Shown: piece by piece, positions 1 through 6,780 of the stretch
How the letters are laid out: each line of letters starts with the position of its first letter
Numbering within the stretch: the stretch's first letter is position 1
NCBI GenBank assembly: GCA_002423185.1
Contig: DIUX01000004.1
Span: forward strand, 248,001 to 312,000
Direction of reading: 5' to 3'
Length of the DNA: 64,000 bases
DNA from: Micavibrio sp. UBA6147
Lineage (GTDB): Bacteria > Pseudomonadota > Alphaproteobacteria > Micavibrionales > UBA1664
Translations under genes and position numbers: made by a program
The notes under the pieces: generated by a model
The model's input: the letters and a program-made list of their open reading frames with translations, nothing else
The model's database searches: none
What the model was told of the DNA's origin: nothing

Positions 1-1
1 C

Positions 2-406
2 GATGGCAGTGTTAAAGCCATCGAGAAACTCGAAGTTGGTGACGTAACAGTCACAGGCCGCGTCTTGCAAAAGTTCGCCCGTCACTATGACGAAAGCCGC
101 CACGCAACGGTCAATGGTCGTTGGATGGTTGGTGAGAGCCTGTTCGAAGTTGACGGTATTGTGGCCACAGGTCGTCACGCATATCTCAGCAAAGACGGCT
201 GGACTGAATTGTCCGACTCACAATATGCCGATGTCGTGTCACAAGATGTTGCGATGCTGTACAACATGGTCATGGAAAACCACGTCATCCCAGTTATGGG
301 TGACAGCGGCGAAATCCACTACTACGCAGACGAGCTGAACAACCTCGGCGGCGTATCGGAAAAAGCCATGGCGAAGCTCACAAGCAAGCAACTCATCGCC
401 GCCTAA
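2..406 (+). CDS. C-terminal part of a Hint (Hedgehog/intein)-like domain protein, cut by the window edge
   Basis: An open frame runs in from the left edge and ends at TAA 404-406; the in-frame TTG at 65 is probably internal. The 134 visible residues look like the end of a Hint fold: the opening DGSVKAIEKLEVGD resembles the 'x-x-I-x-x-L-x-x-G-D' block. It continues with VNGRWMV and then DGIVATGRHAYLSKDGW, the position of the Hint block carrying T/H residues before 'dGW'. The closing stretch MLYNMVMENHVIPVMG, followed by HYYAD, resembles the 'vyNleve.nH.y.a.g' strand. Hint domains act in autoproteolysis or maturation of larger secreted or toxin-like proteins. The rest of the protein, including any nucleophilic Cys or Ser, lies outside the window, so activity cannot be judged. 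A terminator follows directly. The Hint assignment is motif-based. Confidence 0.55.
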   Translation, partial: DGSVKAIEKLEVGDVTVTGRVLQKFARHYDESRHATVNGRWMVGESLFEVDGIVATGRHAYLSKDGWTELSDSQYADVVSQDVAMLYNMVMENHVIPVMGDSGEIHYYADELNNLGGVSEKAMAKLTSKQLIAA

Positions 407-440
407 TAATTGCCACAATAGGCATATAGGATAAGAATAG

Positions 441-476
441 AAAAAGCCCCGCCCATAAGGATACGGGGCTTTTTTA
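441..476 (+). terminator. Rho-independent terminator after the Hint-like gene
   Basis: The arms AAAAAGCCCCG and CGGGGCTTTTTT face each other around CCCATAAGGATA. The 3' arm ends in a run of T. It lies about 35 bp after the stop codon at 406. Confidence 0.85.
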
Positions 477-552
477 TAAAGAGGTGTTAATAAAAAATTA
501 CAATTTTTCCCCTACAAAGGGGTTCACTTGCGGTAAAAAAGGAATAGATATT

Positions 553-1572
553 ATGCGTAATCTCACTTTGTTTTCGATGGTTTTTGCGGTGTCTTTCGTG
601 GTCGCGGGCTTGATGTCCGTTGGCGCGGCAAAGGCACAAAAGCCAGACTCCTATGATTTCACAGGCTATGAAAAAATGACGGGCGCGAAGGTTAAAGAAC
701 TTTTCGCGGGTCGTACATTTTGGGGACGTAGCCAGTATGACCGTTATTATTTCGGCGCGGATGGCAGCTTTGCCGAACAATATGTTAAGGCAGACTCACC
801 CGTGACCCCTGGCACGACCTATACCGGTAAATGGAATGTAGACGGCGATGGCGCTGTGTGCTGGACATATGAGGGCGTGAACACGACGGGGACAATCGCC
901 CTGCCGCAAGGCGCGTGCTATGACGTTTACATGGGCCCTGATAAATTCAAGCCTTTGCCGAAATACACCGACCCTTTATACATCGTGAAAAAGGGTGATA
1001 CGTCCAAAACAACGGCGGAGTTCTTCTGGAACCGCTATATTGATGGACGCGTTATTTTGGAAACATCGTTTGCTCAGAATTTTGAACAAACCCTCGCATC
1101 CCTTGCATCGATTGAACAAAAATTCGCAGAATCCGTCGCCGCTGGTCAAACGACTCCTGCGGTCGACCCGTCCAAGCCTTTGACGGCTGATATGCAAGAA
1201 TACTACAACATGGTTGCTGGGAATGTTTTTTACACCCCTTACCATTTCTTGTATTTCGCGAAAAACGGCGACTATATATTCTATAATCGCGGTGACTTTG
1301 ACATGAACCGTGGCGACCTCGCCGCGTTGACAGCCAAGGCGAAAAAAGGCCGCTGGATTATCCATGAAAATGCGCATTGCTGGGCATTCAATAAAAAAGA
1401 GTCGGCCTGCCAATATGTGGCGAAGGGCGCGACACTGGATTATGCGTTCGAAGGCTTTGTCACCCATGTGGATGACGGTTTCACCCGCTTGATCAACGGC
1501 AAACCGGTGGGCGTTATGAGCCTTGAGCAAACAGGATTGCCGGCTGCATTCACGTCTGTTTCGGCGCAGTAA
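553..1572 (+). CDS. Exported protein with two tandem DUF995-like halves
   Basis: I chose the ATG at 553 (339 aa) because a purine-rich stretch (AAAAAAGGA) sits about 10 bp upstream and the N-terminus MRNLTLFSMVFAVSFVVAG is a classic Sec signal peptide, probably cleaved after AKA. An upstream in-frame start at 484 would spoil the signal. The mature protein has two similar halves. The first has FWGRSQYDRYYFGADG, then GKW, CWTYEG and ACYDVY. The second has FYTPYHFLYFAKNGDY, then GRW, CWAF and ACQYV. The shared pattern aromatic-FxxxG, GxW, CW and AC resembles DUF995-type exported domains of alphaproteobacteria, which have no assigned function. Each half keeps two Cys, so one disulfide per half is likely. 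It stands alone between terminators. Export is confident; family membership is tentative. Confidence 0.75.
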   Translation: MRNLTLFSMVFAVSFVVAGLMSVGAAKAQKPDSYDFTGYEKMTGAKVKELFAGRTFWGRSQYDRYYFGADGSFAEQYVKADSPVTPGTTYTGKWNVDGDGAVCWTYEGVNTTGTIALPQGACYDVYMGPDKFKPLPKYTDPLYIVKKGDTSKTTAEFFWNRYIDGRVILETSFAQNFEQTLASLASIEQKFAESVAAGQTTPAVDPSKPLTADMQEYYNMVAGNVFYTPYHFLYFAKNGDYIFYNRGDFDMNRGDLAALTAKAKKGRWIIHENAHCWAFNKKESACQYVAKGATLDYAFEGFVTHVDDGFTRLINGKPVGVMSLEQTGLPAAFTSVSAQ

Positions 1573-1650
1573 TCCCGCGCGGACTCGGCGCGATTATAGC
1601 ACCGCACGGCGCTGGATGAACGAATAGGCATCCTTTCGTAACGAAATTTT

Positions 1651-1690
1651 AAAAGCCCCTTGGCATAGTGTTCAGGGGGCTTTTTCTTTT
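1651..1690 (+). terminator. Rho-independent terminator
   Basis: AAAAGCCCCTTG pairs imperfectly with CAGGGGGCTTTTT around GCATAGTGTT, ending in TTTTTCTTTT. It lies about 80 bp after the DUF995-like gene. Confidence 0.75.
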
Positions 1691-1779
1691 GCAAAAAGCC
1701 TTTGTCCACTTTATCGGCTTTATCTGAGGGCGGTTTTCCGTCAGAATCAAACTATTCGGCGTCAATATAAGGAAAAGCA

Positions 1780-2721
1780 ATGCTGTATAATGACTTGGTG
1801 GAACAGCAAATGGTCGCCCAGATTACGGCGGCGATTGGCGCACGCCAGTATAAACAGGCGCTCGACCTCATGATTCACCGCAATGACCTTATCTGGCAAG
1901 ACCGCCGATATAGCCATGATGACAGGGTCGATTTTGCAAAATGGCAACGCATTGAACAGATCGTCACCAAGGATTATATCGATCAAAAAGACGGGCTGAG
2001 TGACGAGGGCGAAGGGCTCATCTTCATTGTCGGGATGCCCCGATGCGGAAAAACAACCCTCGAGCGCGTTCTCGGCGGGATTGACGGCGTCACGGCGGCG
2101 GGTGAGTTGAATTACCTCAGTTCCCAATACGGCAAAGTTCACGATCCGGCGGGAAATCCATGGACGTATCCCGATTATCTCACCGTATTACCAGACGAGG
2201 TTTTCCCGCAATTCGGTAAAAATTACAGCGATGCGGTGAAGGGGCTGTATAAAGACAGCCGCTATATCATCGACACGATGCCGCCGACCTTCCGCTATCT
2301 CGGGCTGATCCGCTTGATCCTGCCAAAAGCAAAGGTCATCCACATGGTGCGCAGCCCGATGGATCATTGCATCGATATTTTTTCCAAAAAGTTCGACAAT
2401 AACTTTTACAATTATACTTATCATCTTGAAACTCTTTCGGAAATGTATGTCGCCTATCGCCGCCTTATGGCGCATTGGGATGATGCGCTGGGGGATTGGA
2501 TGATGACTTTGCGGTTTGAAGATTTAATCGCTCAACCCAAAAAAGAGATCAAGCGCGTCATGGGGTTTTGCGAGATAGAGAGCGACATAACCGCCCAAAA
2601 CCTCATCCTCCCCCATCAAACCACGTTCTCAGAAATCAACCGCACCTTCGGCGTTCTGAAAAATTACCGCCCCTATCTCCAAGATTTCGAAAAATCATTG
2701 GGGCGGTATAAGATTCTTTAG
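1780..2721 (+). CDS. Sulfotransferase-family protein with a Walker A-like phosphate loop
   Basis: This 313-aa protein has the layout of bacterial PAPS-dependent sulfotransferases: a phosphosulfate-binding loop GMPRCGKTTLERVL at residues 85-98, and a 3'-phosphate-binding helix around residue 190 (HMVRSPMDHCIDIF). The usual C-terminal segment RFEDLIAQPKKEI follows. Family members normally read PRSGTTL; here Ser is Cys and an extra Lys creates a textbook GxxxxGKT P-loop, so nucleotide use may differ. It would transfer sulfate from PAPS to an unknown acceptor, or use another nucleotide. The ATG at 1780 has AAGGA about 7 bp upstream. The N-terminal 75 residues are helical and could be a short TPR-like cap. 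It is monocistronic and followed by the repeat pair. Confidence 0.75.
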   Translation: MLYNDLVEQQMVAQITAAIGARQYKQALDLMIHRNDLIWQDRRYSHDDRVDFAKWQRIEQIVTKDYIDQKDGLSDEGEGLIFIVGMPRCGKTTLERVLGGIDGVTAAGELNYLSSQYGKVHDPAGNPWTYPDYLTVLPDEVFPQFGKNYSDAVKGLYKDSRYIIDTMPPTFRYLGLIRLILPKAKVIHMVRSPMDHCIDIFSKKFDNNFYNYTYHLETLSEMYVAYRRLMAHWDDALGDWMMTLRFEDLIAQPKKEIKRVMGFCEIESDITAQNLILPHQTTFSEINRTFGVLKNYRPYLQDFEKSLGRYKIL

Positions 2722-2728
2722 AAGAAGG

Positions 2729-2831
2729 TTTTTATGGGGGGAAACGTCCCCCCATACCCCGCGGTGGTTTTGGGGGCGGCGCTTTAAAAAGATCGCGGGT
2801 GCGGGGGGCGTTCCCCCCGCGTATAAAAACT
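2729..2831 (+). repeat. Direct repeat copy 1 (about 100 bp, two G-tract hairpins)
   Basis: It is nearly identical to 2888-2987. It contains two perfect 8-bp inverted repeats: ATGGGGGG(AAACGT)CCCCCCAT at 2734-2755 and GCGGGGGG(CGTT)CCCCCCGC at 2801-2820. They are separated by a TTTTGGGGGCGG-type middle and a CTTTAAAAAGATCG block. It lies between convergent genes. Such paired palindromes are typical of REP/BIME-like intergenic elements. Confidence 0.85.
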
Positions 2832-2887
2832 TTGCTGAATTTATTTGAATAGGCGTGTGAAGCGGCAATCAGGGTTTTTTGGTTTGT

Positions 2888-2987
2888 TTTTTATGGGGGG
2901 AAACGTCCCCCCATGCCCCGCGGTGGTATTGGGGGCGGTGCTTTAAAAGATCGCGGGTGCGGGGGGCGTTCCCCCCACGTAAAAACT
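2888..2987 (+). repeat. Direct repeat copy 2, abutting the purB stop codon
   Basis: The second copy starts 159 bp after the first and differs at a few positions (shorter A run, CCCCCCAC instead of CCCCCCGC, TATTG for TTTTG). Its last two bases fall in the purB stop codon. The 56 bp between copies are AT-rich and unremarkable. Confidence 0.85.
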
Positions 2988-4284
2988 ACCCGAACACACG
3001 GTCGAAGACGTAATCGACGTTTTTGGTGTAATAGGCGTAGTTGAAGATAGCGTCGAGTTCGCTGGCGGGGATTTTTTCGGCGACTTCGCTGTCGGCTTTG
3101 AGGAGGTCGAGGAATTTGGTTTTGCCTTCGCTTTCCCAGACTTTCATGGCGTTGCGCTGGACGATGCGATAGGCGGCTTCGCGGGCGATTCCGGCTTGGG
3201 TGAGGGTGAGCATGACGCGTTGTGAGAAGACCAGCCCGCCCATTTGTTCGAGGTTTTTCATCATGTTATCGGGCATGATGGTGAGTTTTTCGACCACCAT
3301 GGCCATGCGTTGCAGGGCGAAGTCGAGGGTGACGCAGGCATCGGGGGCGATTCCGCGTTCAACAGAGGAATGCGAGATGTCGCGTTCATGCCACAGGGCG
3401 ACGTTTTCAAGGGCGGGGATGACGGCGCTGCGTACCAGTCGCGCTAGGCCGGTGAGGTTTTCTGTGAGAATCGGGTTACGTTTATGCGGCATGGCGGAGG
3501 AGCCTTTTTGCCCGCTGGCGAAAAATTCTTCGGCTTCGCGGACTTCGGTGCGCTGGAGGTGGCGGATTTCGACCGAGAGATTTTCGATCACCGAGGCCGT
3601 GACGGCAAGGGCGGAAAAGAACATGGCGTGGCGGTCACGCGGGATGACTTGCGTGGACACGTCCTCCGGCTTCAACCCCATTTTGTCGGCGACATAGGTT
3701 TCGACCGACGGGTCAACCGTGGCATAGGTGCCGACGGCGCCCGAGATGGCGCAGATGGAGATTTCCTCACGCGCGGCTTGAACGCGGGCGAGGCAGCGTT
3801 TGAACGCCGCATAATGCCCCGCGAGCTTAAGGCCGAATGTTGTGGGTTCGCCGTGGATTCCGTGGCTGCGCCCTATGCACAGGGTCATCATGTGTTCTTT
3901 GGCGCGTTTTTCGAGGGCAGCCATGACGCGTTCAATGCCTTGTTCAAGCAATTCGGCGCTTTGTTTGAGCTGTACGGAAAAGGCGGTGTCGAGAACATCG
4001 GATGACGTCATGCCTTGATGGACGAAGCGGGCTTCTTCACCGACATATTCGGCAAGGTTGGTGAGGAAGGCTATGACGTCGTGTTTGACTTCGGCTTCGA
4101 TCTCGTCAATGCGGGCAACATCAAAATTGCCGCGTTCCCACACGGCCTTGGCGACGCCTTTTGGGATGACGTCGATGATTTCCTGCGCCTCGCAGGCATA
4201 GGCCTCGATCTCCATCCAGATGCGGTATTTATTCTCCGGTTCCCAGATTTTCGCCATTTCCTGTCTGGTGTAACGAGGGATCAT
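2986..4284 (-). CDS. purB: Adenylosuccinate lyase
   Basis: PurB cleaves SAICAR to AICAR and adenylosuccinate to AMP, each with release of fumarate, in purine synthesis. The 432-aa length is typical of the bacterial form. The fumarase/aspartase superfamily signature GSSAMPHKRNP is at about residues 261-271 and carries the flexible-loop catalytic Ser. TSSDVLDTA (about residue 95) and GRSHGIHGEPTTFG (about 140-153, with the catalytic His) are also intact. It lies 104 bp downstream of glyS on the same strand and could be co-transcribed. The start MIPRYTRQEM matches the family N-terminus. Confidence 0.97.
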   Translation of the reverse strand: MIPRYTRQEMAKIWEPENKYRIWMEIEAYACEAQEIIDVIPKGVAKAVWERGNFDVARIDEIEAEVKHDVIAFLTNLAEYVGEEARFVHQGMTSSDVLDTAFSVQLKQSAELLEQGIERVMAALEKRAKEHMMTLCIGRSHGIHGEPTTFGLKLAGHYAAFKRCLARVQAAREEISICAISGAVGTYATVDPSVETYVADKMGLKPEDVSTQVIPRDRHAMFFSALAVTASVIENLSVEIRHLQRTEVREAEEFFASGQKGSSAMPHKRNPILTENLTGLARLVRSAVIPALENVALWHERDISHSSVERGIAPDACVTLDFALQRMAMVVEKLTIMPDNMMKNLEQMGGLVFSQRVMLTLTQAGIAREAAYRIVQRNAMKVWESEGKTKFLDLLKADSEVAEKIPASELDAIFNYAYYTKNVDYVFDRVFG

Positions 4285-4337
4285 TCTGACTATGCCTTAT
4301 GCTTGTGGTCGGGGAGGGATTGAGAAGAAGGAGGGGA

Positions 4338-4378
4338 GCGGTTTCGGCGGCTTTGTTATTCAAACCGCCGAAAACCGC
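4338..4378. repeat. Inverted repeat between glyS and purB
   Basis: GCGGTTTCGGCGG faces CCGCCGAAAACCGC around CTTTGTTATTCAAA. There is no convincing T run on the minus strand, so it may be an attenuating hairpin or processing site rather than a terminator. Confidence 0.5.
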
Positions 4379-4388
4379 ACTGAACCCT

Positions 4389-5933
4389 TTATTTCTTGCT
4401 CAGGTTTTTCTGAAGATACGGCAAGACGTTGTCGAGCGATACGCGCTCTTGCGCCATGGTGTTGCGTTCGCGCACCGTGACGGTTTGGTCGGTCATGGTG
4501 TCGTTGTCGATGGTGAAGCAATAGGGCGTGCCGATTTCATCCTGACGGGCGTAACGCTTGCCGATATTTTGCTTGATGTCGAGGTCGATGGCGTAATGCT
4601 CGCGCAGCTCCATATACAGTTTTTGCGCCACTTCCGGCATGCCGTCCTTGGCAATGAGCGGCAGGATCGCGGCCTTTTTCGGGGCGATATGCGGGGCGAA
4701 ATTCATGTACAGGCCGCTGGGGCGTGACGGGTCGATGGTGTAGGCCTCCGCCAATACGGCGAGAACACCACGGGTCAAGCCAGCCGCCGGTTCGATGACA
4801 TGGGGCATATAGCGTTCATTGTCGCGGGCTTGGTCGAGATATTCGAGCTTTTGACCGGAATGTTCTTGGTGCTGGGTGAGGTCAAAATTCGAGCGGTGGG
4901 CGATGCCTTCAAGTTCGCCAAAGCCGGGGGCGGTGAAGGGGAATTTGAATTCAATATCAACGGTTCCTTCGCCGGTTTTGGCGTAGTGCGAGAGTTCATC
5001 TTGGTCGTGCTTGCGGATTTGCAGGCTGGAATCCGACACGCCGACCGATTTCCACCACGCGCGGCGGGCTTCGATCCAGAATTCGAACCACATTTTGGCT
5101 TCGGACGGGTGGCAGAACCACTCCATCTCCATTTGTTCAAATTCGCGGGAACGGTAAATAAAGTTACGCGGCGTGACTTCGTTGCGGAAGGCCTTGCCGA
5201 TCTGGGCAATGCCGAACGGCATTTTCACGCGGCTGGAATCCAGCACGTTTTTATAGTTGAGGAAAATGCCTTGCGCCGTTTCGGGGCGCAGATAGGCAAG
5301 GGAATCACTGGTCGCCAGCGCGCCAACGCGGGTTTCGAACATCAGGTTAAAATCGCGCGGCGGGGTTAATGTGCCGGTTTCTTTGGCGTCGGGGCCAATA
5401 ATTTTGCCGTATTCGGCAACGTCCACATCGGGCAGCGCAACGATTTTATAAGCCGAGATATCCTGCGGCAGGCCGAGTTTTTTGAGGCGTTTTTGAACGT
5501 CGTCGGTTTCTTCGCCTTCCATCATCGCAACCCATGCTTTGTCGCCTTGATAGACAACAACGTGGTCGGCGCGGTAGCGCAGCTTGGTTTCGCGGCAATC
5601 AACCATCGGGTCGGAGAACCCGCCAACGTGACCGGAGGCCACCCAAGCCTTGGGGTTTTGGATGATCGCGCTGTCGATTCCGACAATGGATAAAGGCTCA
5701 CCGTCCGGCCCGATTGGCGGGGTGATGACCATGGATTTCCACCACAAATCGCGCAAATTGTTCTTTAGTTCAACGCCGAGAGGGCCGAAATCCCAAAAAC
5801 CGTTCAGGCCGCCATAAATGTCAGACGCAGGAAACACGAACCCGCGACGTTTGCACAGGGCGACAAGGTCTTTCATCGGGACGGCTTCGGAATTTGTTTC
5901 AGGTGTTTGCTTGGGGGCGGCGCTGGATGACAT
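4389..5933 (-). CDS. glyS: Glycyl-tRNA synthetase, single-chain (homodimeric) type
   Basis: This 514-aa class IIa synthetase charges tRNA-Gly. Motif 2 is FRNEVTPRNFIYRSREFEQM (residues about 248-267) with the ATP-binding Arg. Motif 3 is PHVIEPAAGLTRG (about 378-390). The C-terminal ~100 residues form the anticodon-binding domain. The N-terminus KDLVALCKRRGFVFPASDIYGG is typical of the archaeal/eukaryotic and Gram-positive alpha2 enzyme. Most proteobacteria instead carry the alpha2-beta2 GlyQ/GlyS pair, so this is an alternative lineage choice. The start at 5933 is the first ATG; an internal Met at residue 20 (MKDLV) is also possible. purB follows on the same strand. Confidence 0.95.
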   Translation of the reverse strand: MSSSAAPKQTPETNSEAVPMKDLVALCKRRGFVFPASDIYGGLNGFWDFGPLGVELKNNLRDLWWKSMVITPPIGPDGEPLSIVGIDSAIIQNPKAWVASGHVGGFSDPMVDCRETKLRYRADHVVVYQGDKAWVAMMEGEETDDVQKRLKKLGLPQDISAYKIVALPDVDVAEYGKIIGPDAKETGTLTPPRDFNLMFETRVGALATSDSLAYLRPETAQGIFLNYKNVLDSSRVKMPFGIAQIGKAFRNEVTPRNFIYRSREFEQMEMEWFCHPSEAKMWFEFWIEARRAWWKSVGVSDSSLQIRKHDQDELSHYAKTGEGTVDIEFKFPFTAPGFGELEGIAHRSNFDLTQHQEHSGQKLEYLDQARDNERYMPHVIEPAAGLTRGVLAVLAEAYTIDPSRPSGLYMNFAPHIAPKKAAILPLIAKDGMPEVAQKLYMELREHYAIDLDIKQNIGKRYARQDEIGTPYCFTIDNDTMTDQTVTVRERNTMAQERVSLDNVLPYLQKNLSKK

Positions 5934-6071
5934 GGCGGAAAACTCTTTTTCTTTCGGGTGATTTATGCTTTTGTTGCTGTGGTCGCGTTGCGTATGCGGC
6001 CATGTTATAAAAAGCAGGATTCACAACGCTTGTAAAGCCGTAAACTGTGTTTGCGCCAAGGATTTCGCCCG

Positions 6072-6572
6072 ATGATGAGCATTGTTAAAGCCACCGATGT
6101 TGCCCGCCTTCACGCTCTGAACACTGCGCTTGGATATACGAAGGATGAGGGATATTTCGAACAATGCCTCGCCGACCAAAAGGCCGGAACGCGCGATGTA
6201 TTGATTGTGGTGTCGCAAGACGGGGCGGATATGGGGTATGGCATGTTGAATTATACGCCGCGCTATTCCCTCTATGCACGGCTTGGAATCCCTGAGATTC
6301 AGGATGTGAATGTCCTGCGCTCCATGCGCCGCTTGGGGGCGGCGAGTGCGCTTATCAATCATTGCGAGGAGCTTGCGCGGGCGCGGGGATGCACAGATAT
6401 CGGCATTTCGGTTGGATTAAGCCGTGAATACGGCGCGGCGCAAAGGTTATACGCCCTGCGCGGCTATGTGCCGGACGGGAATGGCGTGACGTATGATCGC
6501 CGCCCGATAGACCACGGCGTACCGGTGTTGCTCGATGATGATTTATGTTTGATGTTGGTGAAGACACTGTAA
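6072..6572 (+). CDS. GNAT-family N-acetyltransferase
   Basis: This 166-aa protein has the GNAT fold. The acetyl-CoA-binding pattern R-x-x-G-x-A appears as RRLGAASALINHCEELA, just after the strand IQDVNVL, and the C-terminal part AAQRLYALRGYVPDG is the common 'xxxLYxxxGF' element. Such enzymes acetylate small-molecule amines or protein N-termini; the substrate here is unknown. ATG 6072 (or 6075) is preferred over a TTG at 6051 because AAGGA is about 9 bp upstream. It is divergent from glyS and lies about 200 bp upstream of ppdK. Confidence 0.85.
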   Translation: MMSIVKATDVARLHALNTALGYTKDEGYFEQCLADQKAGTRDVLIVVSQDGADMGYGMLNYTPRYSLYARLGIPEIQDVNVLRSMRRLGAASALINHCEELARARGCTDIGISVGLSREYGAAQRLYALRGYVPDGNGVTYDRRPIDHGVPVLLDDDLCLMLVKTL

Positions 6573-6780
6573 AGGGCGTTTAATCAGCGTGACCGGAATT
6601 ATACAATGGCGCGTTCACCCACAGGAAATGGCCTGTTGCGGTGCATTCAGGGCTTTCCATCGCGGCGGAATTTTGCTAGGTAAGCAAGGTGGATTTGACG
6701 GCTCGGGGTCGGGCATGATCGGCACAACGTATTGGCAGAGCGTTTCAGTATCGCATTTAAACACATCTGATGAGGATAAA

